Positions 10,988-25,300 of a stretch of DNA of 64,000 nt are shown here, piece by piece. A program made the translations under genes and the position numbers. The DNA comes from Endomychus coccineus (lineage: Eukaryota; Arthropoda; Insecta; Coleoptera; Endomychidae), in assembly GCA_958510875.1 (NCBI GenBank), contig OY294068.1, forward strand, positions 166,727,962 to 166,791,961, given 5' to 3'. The first letter of the stretch is position 1, and the number at the start of each line of letters is the position of its first letter. The notes below the pieces were generated by a model. That model was not told where the DNA came from and did no database searches. It worked only from the letters and a program-made list of their open reading frames with translations.

Positions 10988-11325
10988 TATGTATATGTTT
11001 TTTTCAATATACAAATTTGTTTGAAAGCGCAGTGTACATTTCTTGATAAGAAATTAATTTCTTTAAAAAAAATAATCAAACAAAATGAGTTTTAATACTA
11101 AAATTTATCATTTTTTTTTTTTAGAAAAAAAATTTCTAAATTTTTATTATATAACTCATTTTATTTAATTATTATATATTTTTAAATATTATCTTTTTTT
11201 TATAATAAATTTTAGTATTAAAACTCATTTTATTTGATTATTTTTTTTTTTAAAGAAGAAATTAAATTTTCATCAAGAAATGTACACTGCGCTTTCAAAC
11301 AAATTTGAATATTGAAAAAAACATG
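10988..11325. mobile_element. Foldback MITE, about 340 bp
   Basis: The left arm 10988-11108 (containing GAAAGCGCAGTGTACATTTC) is the reverse complement of 11204-11325, near-perfect over about 120 bp apart from variable A/T runs. The 95-bp centre is almost pure A/T. No coding capacity is present. This is a typical long-stem MITE. Confidence 0.8.
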
Positions 11326-12650
11326 CTCGCGGGACCCTTTAAAGCGCCCCTGCAATATCGATTGAATCGACTTGAAAAAATGTTAGAAAGTACATAATCG
11401 ATCGGAAATTTTCCGAGGGATCCGAATTTGGGGTCAGATTTGAGATTAATACTCACCCATCAGCATGAACTTGAAAGAAATGGGCTAGGAATTTTTGAAA
11501 ATACAGATAATTGACTAGCGGCTTTGTTTCATAATTTATGCATGGACCATTCATACAACATTTTGAAGTATTCACTTTTAACTGCCTTCACACAAAATTT
11601 CAGCCCGATCGGAGTAGCAACACCCGATATGAATTTTTGGAGAAAAAAAAAGTTTTTCTGAGTTTGCACGCATGCGTGATACGGTAGACTATTTCTGAAT
11701 GGCGTTAGATTCCTTGGAAAATTTCCCATCAAATCAATGGCTTGGAATATTTTTTAGCCTCAGTAATGTGTTTCTACAGAAGAAATGCCGTTTTTTCATT
11801 TTCAATCAATAAAATCCCGAAAAAAAAATGAAAAATATTCTCTTCTCATTAAAGTATATGGCTTGAAATTTTGGCAAACCCAATATTTCCTGAGGCAGAA
11901 ATCACCTGCAAAATTGCAGCGCAATCCGAAGACCTCATCTGGGATGATGTGGGAATATGACCTGGAATGCGCCGCGCCATATTTAGATCCGAGTTAAATT
12001 GTTTGTTAAGGAAACAACAAAGACATCAAAAGAAGTTTCCCTGATTATATTTAATTTTTAATTTCTTTTGGACCTTCCAAATATCCATTATCATCGCAAC
12101 ATTATTATCAACAATCAATGAAAATTCTCAGAGGATCCCACTTTAAACAAATGGAAATTACATAGTAGAAGAATAAAAATTGTACTATAGTATTGAAAGT
12201 TCCGTTGCAAAATACCTTTCCTAAATGGGGGCTACTAAAATACCACTTCAACATCCACCTCTTACAAGAAATAGAATTTTCGGAATTAGCAAGAAATAAT
12301 ACAAGTTCTATCAAGCAAAATAACTTCACTTCAGATTACCATTCCAGATACAAAAATAAATATAAAATTTTGAGGAATTAATGTAAGTTGATTAATATAA
12401 AAAACAACTATTTAAAAATACATCAATAACTGAATGGATCATTAGGAGTTTATTACAAAAGCTATAAAATGCAATATATCTTCCATGTTTAGTACATTTC
12501 TATATATACATAATGATTTATTTATAAAGTACGAATATATTCTCGCTTGACATTTATTTATAGTTTAACTTGTAATTTAATTAGAGCTGTGCGAAGCCTT
12601 TCAATATTATATCAAACTTAATTTCAGCATTCACATTTCAAAAATATGTT
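11326..12650. other. Gene-free stretch
   Basis: Several short open frames overlap on both strands here (11529-11732, 11785-11997, 12108-12381), but none has a recognisable domain or plausible splice context. They are treated as chance. Confidence 0.45.
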
Positions 12651-12659
12651 CATTCAACG

Positions 12660-12923
12660 ATGTTGAATAATCATGTGCTCATAATTCCAATTCTTTCGAT
12701 GGTTAACATTTGTTCAGTTAGGAGTGAGCCCACAATATCAAAGATGAGCTATAAATTCTCCTCTCTTCTTCACGTATCAGATCAGAACATGGACCAAACT
12801 GATTTAACTTCAAAATATGCAATGAAACAATTTTTAATCGTGAAAGGGATTTCAAGTGAAATCAACAAGTTACGTGAAGAAATAATTGAGCATTTCAACT
12901 CCGATATCCAATTAGGCATTTGA
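12660..12923 (+). CDS. Unrecognised 87-residue open frame, doubtful
   Basis: The frame starts with a hydrophobic stretch (HVLIIPILSMVNIC) followed by a polar tail ending SEINKLREEIIEHFNSD, and stops at a TGA. A splice-acceptor-like TTTCAG lies about 30 bases upstream. No family was recognised, and AT-rich sequence yields such frames by chance. It could be a terminal exon of an unseen gene or noise; no product is proposed. Confidence 0.15.
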   Translation: MLNNHVLIIPILSMVNICSVRSEPTISKMSYKFSSLLHVSDQNMDQTDLTSKYAMKQFLIVKGISSEINKLREEIIEHFNSDIQLGI

Positions 12924-13171
12924 TGAACTGCTGAAACAAATTTTGAGTAAACGATCAACTACTCAACTCAACTTAATCAGAATTTAGAACTATTACACAA
13001 ACTTTGCCTTTGCTCTAAATATGATTCTATAAAAAAGGGTGTTTTCAAACGTGATCGATAAAAGTTTGCACAGCCAGCTTAATACAATATACAAATAATT
13101 AAAAAAATAATAATCTACGAACCAAAGTGGCGAAGCTTAAATATCACGTGAAAAAATAGGTGGCTCGCAAT

Positions 13172-13177
13172 TTTATT
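13172..13177 (-). terminator. Candidate polyadenylation signal of the PGRMC gene
   Basis: AATAAA on the minus strand lies about 185 nt past the stop codon at 13362-13364. It is the first canonical hexamer noted downstream, so it is a reasonable but untested 3' end. Confidence 0.4.
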
Positions 13178-13361
13178 TTAGTACACTTGTAAAAAAATCT
13201 TGTTTCATTTCAAGAATTTAAAATATATAATTTTATAAAGCACACGTATAAATAGATATAAACCATCTCTTCAAAATATCTAGGAGCTAACTGCATAAAA
13301 AATTAAGTTTCGAATTAAAACGAGACCTCTACTTCAGCCTTTTTTCATTAGTTAGATATAT

Positions 13362-16300
13362 CTAATCTTCCTTCAATCGATCCCCTGCACCTGCTGCAGC
13401 TGAAGATTCATCTTCTTCATCAGAATAATTTGTGGGTTCTTCTCCTGGCCTCAATAGTTTGCCTACCAAATCATACTTCTCTGAAAAAAGAAAAAAGTTT
13501 ATGCAAAGGTACATATGGGTTTTGAAATCCTTAAAATCCGATGAGATGTGTCCTAACGACCTTAGTTATAGTCCAGTCCAACGAACTCGGATATACTAGA
13601 ATAAGCTTAAGTCATTTTTGAGTATCGCCAACAAGTCTCTCTCCCACCATACTGTCATCTAGCTCCTAGCAATCGTGTGGAGAAATAAAGATTGAATAGA
13701 GAGATCTCCGATATTGGCACTCGTAATTCGCCGCCGCTAATCGTGTACCTACTGTCAAGAAAAGTGACATTTATTTGAAAGTGTAGTTCCCGAATTCCGA
13801 TCAACTTAACCTGTCAAATCTTTGAGTGATCTTGGTGATACAGTTCTTTGTTCTTTCTACTTTCTAGAAAATTCAAGAAGCTAACGACTTAATAGTGTTC
13901 TAAAACTGTGAATTTTCTTTACTTTTAGTACTTTGCATCGTTTAGGTACCTGTTTGTTAATCGAAATATAAAGTGTTAGGCAGTGTTGTTTTGTATATAA
14001 TTCAGTATGGGGAAATATTGCATTGTATGCAGAATGCATTATGCTAAAGAAAATGAAAAAAGGAGATTTTATAAGTGAGTATCACCTTAATCAATAATAC
14101 TGTTTATATAAGTTAATTTCATTAGCAAGAAGAGCACAACAAAGCAATTGAGGGGCTTGGAAAAATTGTATCAAGAAGTGTAGTTAGTAATATTGTGAGA
14201 TTTCCAGTTTGTGGCTCATTCTAAATATAATTTTACATAATTTCTACTGGCTAGCAAGAAGTCTGTATATATTTTCGTGGTCTGCTTCAGGAAACATTCA
14301 CATAATATTTACTATGTCAATAAAATTTTTAGCGTTTATTGTTATATACCGTATAGTAGAACATTTTTATGTTTTAATCAATATTACAATCTTATAGCAT
14401 AAAGTTATGCCAATACTCGTGATTCATTTGCTTGATTTATGTTAGATTTCCATCAAACCAAGCATCAAAGGGAATATGGTACAACAGCTTGGCATTAGAT
14501 GTCGAAGCAGTAAAAAGATCACATTTGGTATGTTCTGACCATTTTTCTGAAAGTGACTTTGTAACTAGGCCAGGCGGCAGGAAAGACCTTAAAGGTGGTG
14601 CTACACCAGCATTTGCCAGTACAAGTCGCCTACATATTTACCCTGAGTAAGTAATTCCAGATATATTGGGATGGAACATGGTAGTAATAATTGCAAACTG
14701 TTTCAGACATGATGAAGACGACAAAGAGAATATTGATGTTTCAGCACCTAAAAGGTAAAATGTTTAATTAAGAGCATAGCAGTTTTACTAATATATGGTT
14801 TTATTTATTTTAGAGGAAAACTTTCAGAAAGTGAATATGCGTCAACATCTATGACCAAAAGCAGCGTTTGGATTGCACCAGCTAATGAGGATATCATGGT
14901 TAGTAGTAATGAGGAGCCCTTAGTTGAATCAGTTTCCGCTTCAATTACTACTACATTTCAACAGCCACTGCAGCCTTCCCCAAAATCTGTATCTAGGAAA
15001 TCACCAGAATCGGATACCTCTTCTGAGAAAAAATCCGTTATAGCTGTACCATTAGCAAGGTCTTCATCAACGCATATTTTGCTCCCACCTCATAGTCCGA
15101 TTATTGCAAATGCTCCCTGACAATACGGATGAAATAAAAGCAAAAATGCTGTAGTGGCGATATACCTACTGTACTTTAATATCAGTAGACAGAATAGAAT
15201 AAAAGTATATAATCATGTTAAACATCTTTCGGAAGTTTTTGTTCATGAAATTTTCCATATAGGGCCCAACAATGGATTTTGTATGAATATACTTATACAG
15301 ATATGATTTGAAACCAAATTATAGGTTGATGTAGTGGTGAAAAAAGTGAAACTATTATTGTATTGCAATATAAATTAAATAATTGTGATCTAATAATGTC
15401 CTCGATAGAAACAAATGTTTTTCACTGGTTAAGAATATATAAAAACATACTTAATTGCCCAGATGTAGATGAACAAAGTAATAAGCAGCTCATAGTCTGC
15501 GCTTCAATATAGTTACTTGCACGCACACATAAATCGGTGAATGGCAATCACCAAAAGAAGAAACGACCATACAAATTACTATTATACAAATGTGGTCAGT
15601 AAGTGAATCAGTTTAATTGCCAAAATACCAGTCTTTTTCTGTAAAACATGGAAGAGACCCACATTTGTCATTAACATTCTTCTATGTCTACAGCTACACT
15701 GTTAATATTGCTTATAAAGTTTTTATTTTTGATGTTTCAACAGTTTAAAAAAAACGTACCTTACTGCCTTATAAATAGTACGCCCGTGGCGTGGGGTACC
15801 ATCTGTTTAAATTTACTAGATGATCGATTAGGAATTTTTTTTGCACAATGTTCTATGGATCATGAAGGTCATTCGTGACTACTAACAGACACTTCGACCC
15901 CCCCCCCCCCCCCCATTCACCCCTATAATAGATAATTTTTTATTTAACAAAAAATGAGAATTAAACCAACAAAATGGGTTGTAGGGGGTTTTGGGGCCGC
16001 TGAACACGAATCCGAGGTGATTTTCCTGGAAAATGCATTCAACGGACGGAAAATCTGTGAAATTTTGTCATTTTTAAGCATATATTGCCTCATTATTCAC
16101 GTTATTAACGTTTTATACATTATAGAGATTGACAGTCGCGTATTTCGATCCGAAGTACAAACGAAAACAGGAAAATTTGAGTAAAACTGTGGGAAACCTG
16201 AAAAGAAAATCTTTCCACGTCATTGAAATTATCGTGTGATAGGACTCTATAGGGTTCTTTTGGTCGCTGATTACGAATCTGATGATTAAAAAGTTCAAAA

Positions 16301-19300
16301 ATATAATTTTCCGGAAAAACGCGGAAAATTTTATAATGAATTCTCCTTTCCTTTGAATGGAATTAGTCGAGTGTCGTGTTGATTTACGTTTATGTTTTCG
16401 ATGTCGATGTTAAATTACAAAAATTGAAAGTAATGCCAAAAAAATTATTGTTTGAAAATTCCGGAAAAATCAAAGAAAATTACTCTAATGTCATTGAAAT
16501 TATCGTGTGATGAGTCACTATAAGGGTTTTTTGTCGCTAATTACGAATTTGATATTTAAAATGTTCAAAAAAATCATTTTCCGGAAAAACGCCGAAAATT
16601 TTATTATGAATCCTTCACTTGAATGGAATTTTTTGAGTGTCATGTTTATTTACCATGTCAATTTTAAATTACTAAAATTACAAGTAATGCCAAAAAAATA
16701 TGGTTTGAAAATTTCGGAAAAATCAAAGAAAATCTCAAGGAAAAACATTATAGCTACATTGAAATGGCAGTGCCATTAGTCATCGTACGGTTATTTTTGG
16801 TGACTAATTACGAATGGAAAATGTTAGAATAATTATTTTTTTTGGGATTTACAATGGATATCGAAAACATAAACGTAAATCAACATGACACTCGAAAAAT
16901 CACATTCAAAGGGAAGGAGAATTCATGATAACATTTTCCATGTTTTTCAGGAAAATGATATTTTAAACATTTGCGATGTCAAATTCGTAATCAGCGACCA
17001 AAAAACCCTACGATGACGTATCGCACGGTCATTTCAATAGAGTTTCTTTGGAATTTTCTTTGATTTTTCCGAAATTCTCAAATAATATTTTTTTCGCATC
17101 ACTTGTAATTTTGGCAATTCAAAATTGACATCAAAAACATCAACGTAAATCAACACGACACTCGACAAATTCCATTCAAAGGAAAGGAGAATTGATGATA
17201 CAATTTACATAATTTTTCCGGAAAATGATATTTTTGAACATTTTAAATATCAAATTCGTAATCAGCGACCAAAAAGACCACAAGTGACCTATCACACGAT
17301 AATTTCAATGACGTGGAAAGATTTTCTTTTCAGATTTTCCAGTTTTCCTGGTTCTTTCTACTTCGGATCGAAATACGCAACTGTCAACCTATATTATGTA
17401 TAGAACGATAATCACGTGAAAAATGAGAAAATTTGCGTTAAAATGACCAAATTTCCCCGATTTTCCGTCCATTGAATGAATTTTCCAGGAAAATGAGCTC
17501 GGATTCGCAGAAGCCGATCCTTTCGACACACTCACTCACTTAACCTTTCGGGCATGGGCAGCGTACTGTAACCGACCATCTAGTTACATTAACTGTACAT
17601 AATTAAATAATAAACTAAATTAGTTCAGTGTATACATCAAGACTGAATTGAGTAATAAAAATATGAACATAAATTATTCTTAAACCGATTTTTTTTACTC
17701 GAGCTTTTATTTCATTAGTATATAATAGTTTTGTATTGTATATTTTATTAGACGGAGTCGTTTATTAGAAATAACAATCATAAATTATTCATAAATTTAT
17801 GACAAAGGCTGCATAATATTAGGGATTTTACGAGTTAATTAGGAAATAGTATAATAGTCCAGCTCTTATTCAAAATCATAACCTAAATATTATAGCGATT
17901 CGATAATTGCATATTCTCATAATGGGTACAGTTTGAATTCACAATGGCAACTTTAATGCGGGAATCTACACAAGAATTTTTTGAATCAGGTAATTCAACA
18001 AGGCTTGTAGATGATGCCTTACAATAATTAGAGATCGACCGATACCGATATATCGGCCATCAGGTTGATATACCCAAGTATATCGGCTCTATCGTTTTTT
18101 TTTCAGATACACTTAATTGAACAAAGATATAAATTCGGTAAATATTTTAACGAAAAACTTTATTGAGGATCTTCGATACAAACACAAACTAAAATTAATT
18201 CAAAAGTAAATAATAATTCAACATGTTACTTGTTAGAAATTAATCTAATCCGCAAAGGTAATGGTCTCTTTAGATCCAACAGTGACACCACAGCTAAATA
18301 GCTCCGGACAACTGTTGGGCTACTTAGCTGTGGTAACACTGATCGATCTAGAAAGACATTTGTGGATTAGATTATTTTCTAAGAAGTAATTGTCAAATTA
18401 ATGGCTTTTGTATTGGTTTGTGTTGTCCACTTGGTCCGAAAATTGCCGGTCGTGACTTTTATTAAGTACGGAAGATTCATTTAGTTAATTGTCACCTTGC
18501 TAGAGGCGTTAGTTGTTCTAACCATCCTAGCACTTTCTGTTGTTGCATATATAAGGGGAAGTTATTTTTAAGGTGAGTTATACATTTTGACAAGAGCAAC
18601 AGTTCTATTCCTCCCTCAAATCAGAATAGTAAATATTTATTACGAGAAAAATTATTTTACTTAATAATGTGATTGTTGCCATACTTCGATCCAAGCGCTA
18701 GCTGGTGGCTGAGCGAGGGACTAAGAGTTTGGTGACATGTAAGACATGTCGCCAAACTCGTAGTCCCTCGCTCAGACCACCAGCTGGCGCATGGATCGAA
18801 GTATGTTGTCAGGATTAGGCGCCATATCGTTCAAGTTTCAAGCCCCACAATACAAAGATTGATTGATAATAACCGCACATTTCAAGTAAAATAATTTTTC
18901 TCGTAACGCAAATTCTAATATTCTGATTAGGGAGAGGAATCGAACTCTTGTCAAAATCTATTACTCACCTTAAAAATAACTTCCCCTTTTTCGTTATACA
19001 TGACGCACTGTTTTCTTAAGAACTTTTGATGCTCGCACACATAAAAGACCTTGTTAAAACGATTTTTTTTTCCGGAATCGCAAGCATCCACTTTTTTCAC
19101 ATTTCCGCGTCTTTCGGCACTTTTGTACAAAGACAATACAGTAGTTCTGTGCTAGTCTTCTAGGTTATGGGTGTTCGACAGTTTTGGCACTGACTGTTTG
19201 AATACTGTGTCCATGTTTTATCTTTAACAATCGTATATCTAGATATTCATTTTAATTATTATGAATTATTACATTATATAATCAAGTATGTATTAGATTA

Positions 19301-22300
19301 GGCTATTTATTTAACGATCAACTGACGTTATTTTAATTTTTGTATGTTTAGTTACAATAACCAATCATGCCTGGTTATACCTTTATTAATTGTACAAATT
19401 CTGGCTAAACGAGTTTTCCAATGAGAAGTTTCCCCAGAGGTCCAATTGTCCAATCAGGAGGAAGCAATGTCTTTAATGGGAAATGAAAATTAAACGTCCT
19501 ATAAACACCTATCTGTGCGAGGTTTGTAATTTCGGTGCTATTTAAAAAAAAATTATTGTATTTTCTGTATGTGGCCTAGCTAGAAACATGATTGAAAATA
19601 TGTGAAGTAACATCAATTATAAATTAGTATGATCACAATACATATACTTATATTTTTAAAGAACCTGAACAGACCAGAGGCAAATGTAAGGTTCAGAGCT
19701 GTTTGGATAGCTACAATCCTATTTTTGAATTTCTAGGTTCATTTTGTACAAGAATGTGATGAAATATACCGGGGTATTTGGTACTAGGAAGTTGAGAATG
19801 AATACTGCTTCAACTACAATTTAATTTTTTGCATGATATGCCAAATAATTCTGAATGACTATTAGTAAGTATTGTCTAGATTTAGAAAAAAAATTCAATT
19901 CACAGTCTTATACTAATACATATAGCTAAGGCAAGTACTTTAATTGAATAGGTGAGTAGATTCTTTGGTTGATATACATCCAGAAAATTGAGGGATTTAT
20001 AGTATTTCTGCTGAATTTTAGAAACAAAACTAAAGGCTTCAACTTTTGTTACTAAGTAAACAAGTTCCTGTATTACTATTTTTTTAGGAAGTATATGATT
20101 TGACAGCCTGCCAACCTCCTGCATCGGTTTTGATATCTGAAGATATTCAACATCCAGTTAGTCTTTGCAGGTGAAAAATATATTTTGAAATCTGTGTTCG
20201 GTACCATTTACACTTCCATTTTTTGCCATTCGATGAATTAATTATTAGTGTGGCTGTGCCATTTCTAATTTATAAGTATGTGAAGGATAAGGCTAATAAT
20301 TAAGTATTCATATTATTTGCTATTTCTTACTGGGTATTTAGTAGTTTAATACTAACACAAAATGTTATAAAATATTAGAATATAAGACTCAAATAAAAGT
20401 GTAACATAAAAGGTATCTACTTTATTTACAGGACAAAGTTTCATATAATACATACTAAGTTAATTAAGTATCAAGTAAATTCTTTATTGCATAGTATGTT
20501 AAACAAAATTTACCTATATCAATAACATTATCATTAATATACAGTATACAACAGAAAAAGGAAATACTAGTCCACTTAAACAGTTTCTACGCTGACTTGA
20601 TCTTGCTGAAGTCAATTTTGTCTACAACTTTTCCTCCCCATATTAATTACTCTGAATTGGATCAGTTTGTCCAACAATACTTACTCGTTTTAAATTTATT
20701 TGAAACCAGTGGTACAAAAATAAAATAAATTTTACTTTTAAAATATAGAAAAGCTATCAGCCAGACAGACCTGAACTTTAGATACAGTTCAGGTCCTCGG
20801 GACATGAAGACAAAACACGTATAAATTTAGCACCAAAAATACCTCACACAGAAAACAGTTGTTTGTAGGACTCTAGTTTTTCATACCCATCATACTAAGC
20901 CATTGCTTCCTCCTAACTGGATCTCTTGGTAAACTTTTCATCTGAAAACTCTTTTCTGTAGAATTTATACATGCACAACCAGGCATAATGATGGTACTGT
21001 AACTAAAAATACAATAAAGGATTATTGTCAGTTGATCGAACAGTAAAATAAGTAGCCTACTCTAATTAATAAATTGAGATGATTAGATATAAAAACTCAT
21101 CTTAATCAAAATAGACAAAATGTAAATAAATACGTACCACTGAATAAAGAAATCAATAATCCTTGACAATCACACTAGATACAGATAATATTATTAATCA
21201 AAAGTTTATCGTTCTCAAAATTAACATAAGACGCTTAAATTAATTCAAAAATACAGCCATGAATAAAGTCAAAGTGTCAAGTCAAACATGACAAAACATG
21301 GCATGTTGTATTGTATTAATAAAGACACTGTAACTGAACCCACCGATTTGGGTCCAATCAATACGGGATGCGGTGTCGGAACCGTATCCTTCGAATTTAA
21401 TCGCGACGCATATTTAATAATGATCTGTTGTCTTTCTTGCCATTCTATTTCTCTTGGGATCATAACACTGTTTTTGACTGGTAACTGCGGGCCACGTTTG
21501 CGACAAACTGACAGAACCGTTACTACCCGTGGGTAATTGACTGCTCGTAGGTGTCGTACTGGTAGTACCGGAACCTTGGGACATCGGTTGTCCGAAAGGC
21601 TTGAATAATCCAGAATTATTGGTGGCAGTTAGACTGGCAACCCCTCTAGGTGGGTTGCGGGCCGGTCGGTTATATATTCTGGTTTTGCACGTAGAACACA
21701 TCAAGATGGATCAGTTTGTTTAAGCTTTGTTGCTGTTGTTGCTGCCGATTTAAATTACCTGCCATTCCCGCTACACCTGCTAATAGAAGGTATTAGTATT
21801 AGCGACTGTAATATGAACGGAAATATTACCTGACGACATTGGACATACATTAACGGATCCTGGGATTCCCGGTCTAATTGGTCGTGTCTGAGGGAGTTGT
21901 CGCTGCTGCATCTGTTGCTCTTTTCTTTTGTTCCTCTTTTCCTCGAGTTCATACTGAATTTTGTAGATTTTCTCAGCTAAAAGGTGGTAATATTCTGAGC
22001 GTGAATTGGCCATTTCGTACATATCGCCTTCCACTTTCCGGGCATAAGCGACCAAATTGTGCATCCTTTTATCCAACATCGCCTGAGGATCGGGTGTGAA
22101 AGATTGATGCCACTCTTTGGTTCCCTGCACCGGATTAGCGCTCACTTGACCAGCTTGTAAGCCGGGAGGTAGTTGCCCTACCAGCGGATCACCACTGGTT
22201 GATCCGAACATAACGTTGCTGACGCCCTGTTGAAGGCTCGTAGTTGAAATTGTGGACGTGAGACTTACGTTAGGGACGGTTTGATCTTGAGTCGCCTGCA

Positions 22301-25300
22301 ACGTCCTCGGCCCTAAACCCGGGATATTTTTTGAGCACTGTCTACCATCGGTAATCTCAAACTGCGCCTGGATTGACCGGGATTGGGGGTAAGACTGGCA
22401 CGTGTTCCTCCTGCTCCTGTCGTTCGACAACGGATACCCATAGGGTCGTAAGCCCGCCTCACAACTGAAGGTGTATTTTGAGGAAGATTCGTAGGCGCTA
22501 AAATATAATTTTCAGTTACCTCACACGCCCTCGAGCAGTAAGTAACACGAGCTTTAGATGGTATAACGAATGAGACAAATAATAGAACAAAAATTAAAAT
22601 TTCACATTATGAATGAATAGTCGACAAGTCGACTAACAGCAGACTACGATAGTGCCGCAAACTACAACAGGTCCACATAAATAACACGGGTACATTATTC
22701 CATAAATGTCTACTCCAGAAATGGTAGAAACGCTTGATAATTGAAAAAAAAAAACTTTCACACCTCGGGCTGCTACCTCTGGTGGTTTGTTATCGAATTA
22801 TGTTGCTTAGGTGATGCAATTGGCGGCAACTGAATTAGAGGTAAGCCAGATATATTTTTCGGTTAAGTAATAGTATATTATACAACAAGTGAGAAATATG
22901 TCGTTTTCTCACGAATTGTACATTGTACTTTTTCTACGGATGCGTTGTTTTCAAGTATTGAAAATTAAAATACATATACAATAATACTTGTATGTCATTA
23001 ACTCATTTTCATATTTTATTTAAAATAGTAATTGACAGTTATATTTGAACTATTTTGTAAAGTAATTCCTGGTAGGTTGTTTTGTTTCAACATGTTTTCG
23101 GTAATTGAAATATTAGCTGCGGTCGAAGTTGAAGTTGATGGGGAAACGTACTGAGCTTCCACAGCATTGTTGTGTTCAGGTTCTAATGGCACTGGAGGCT
23201 GAATGGATTCTACTATACTTTTTGAAATTTTCATTTTGTTAGCTTTGGAGTTGTCGATATAAGATTCAGCAACATTGCTGGATTTCCAACCCCCATGGCG
23301 TTTTAAAGTTAAAAGATCTGCCCCTGCATTAACTAAAATAGTCGCAGATGACCTTCGAAAACAGTGGCCAGTATATAATTCAGGGTTCGGTAATTGCAAA
23401 AATTTCGCTATTTCTTTCGCCATGGTGCCAAATTTATTTATCCCCACAGCCTGTTTCGTACATTTGCTATTTTTGTAATTTAAAAAAAAAACGTGTTTCA
23501 TTTGTGCATGGTCGAAGCTTCACATATTTTTTGTAAATTTGGTAGAATTCTCCTGTGACTGTGAACTTTCTAGGAACCTTGGTTTTAGTATCGGGTAATT
23601 TTATTAAAAGGGCGGAATTAAGATCTTCCATGTCATCAATTTTTAATTTTCGAAGTTCATCACAACGGCATGCCCCTGTAAGGCCAATAGCTAAAGCAGC
23701 CTGAAATCAAAACCAAACATTCATTTTCCGATAACAATTTAAAAATTTTCAATTCATACCTTTATCAGCAAATACTTTTCATCAGGTGCATCTTTTAAAA
23801 ATTGTTGAATTTCTTCAGAAGTTAATGTTTTTGACTGTTTTGGAACATATTTTTCAGATTTGCGTTTTAAAAATGCACGTAGTTTTACGTATTTTGATAT
23901 ATCAACACAGTTTTTAACCATTAAGGTACTCTTTAGCATCGAGTACTAAGACCATAATGTTGATGATTTCAATCTTCTTGACAACTCTTCAAAATAAACT
24001 AACAAGGTATTTTCGGAACAAGAATTTATCTTGGCTTTCATTTTCCAGTCCACAAAGTTTCTGTAAGCGATTTCATATTTTTCTCTTGATGTGCTTGGTA
24101 GCAAATTATTGCAAACATCTATTGCTTTCTGAATAATTTCTGGAGGTGTATTTTCCGACTCTAAATATCTTCGTATTCCATTATATTCAATATTTAATGA
24201 ATCTGAACTGTTTATATTATAACAAATAACAATAAAACTATTTTCGTTAGGTAAGTTGACAGCAATAATTATGCAGTGCTTCGGTTTTGTTGTTATAGAA
24301 ACGCCAACAATGGGCTACTTGGATATTGCACGCGAATCGTCGGCGTAGCGTTGTCAACGTGGAGAACGTGTCATATCAATCTGACATGTAACAATTCATG
24401 ACCGACTTGGGTTATCGTGATAACAGTGAGAAATTATTTCTCACTGTGAGAAATTATATCTCACTGTATTGTGAGAAATTATATCTCACTACGTGAGAAA
24501 TCTTTCGTTTTGAACGTATGAAAGCGATGAGAGAAGTGGCACATTGTATAGCATCCGTAGAAAAACGTACATTTATGTACATAAAGTCTGGAGTTACACA
24601 TTACCCATAAGCATGTGTCCCCATGTCAACAGAACAAAGTTCTGAGAGGGAGGTTTTAGTTTCACACGAAGTGATATGAAAAAGACTTGTACCTGAGGAC
24701 ATTGGACATATTTTTAAATATCCTGGGGTTCCAGATCTAATTGGTTGTGTCTGAGGTACCTGTTGCTCTTGCAACTATTGCCAATTGCCGACCAGAGAGT
24801 GCTACTTTTTATCCGACATCGCCTCAGGATCGGCCGTTGGAAATATCTTCTGCACCAATTTGTAAGCCAGATGGTTTCTGAGATCAGCAGTGACAGATTC
24901 GTGCTACTTTTTGGTCCCCTGCACCGAATCGTCGGTCAGTTGATGTCTTTTAAGTCGGATGTTAATTGTCCTACCATCAGATCACCTTTGTTGACACATT
25001 GCTGAAGGTTCCTAGTCGAAAATGTGGGCGAGTGTAATCAATATGTAACCATAGCAACCGGATCAAAGGTCGCCAAATGAATGCTGTTATCTAACAAGGC
25101 GTGGACCAAGATAATTAATTATTTCAAGAAAATAGCTAAACCGTTTCCGATTGGCTAGCAGGCTAGAATATACATTCCGACACAGTATGTTAGAATGATA
25201 TGTTACAATCTAATTTTGAATCATAGAACAGATAGTTTCTGAAAGCGTGTTAGAGAAACTCTAATTCCGATCATTACAATACACAACAATCAGCACCCTG

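Noticed and set aside
20630..20680. Minus-strand stretch [17 protein letters not shown] ending at a stop
   Set aside because: Looks protein-like, but no family was recognised, upstream sequence is not coding and no clear exon boundary is present.
21269..21536. Open frames on both strands in CBP copy 1
   Set aside because: Frameshifted remains of the CBP-derived sequence or its antisense; not independent genes.
24428..24505. CRISPR-like appearance of repeated palindromes
   Set aside because: Units are contiguous with no unique spacers, and the DNA is eukaryotic.
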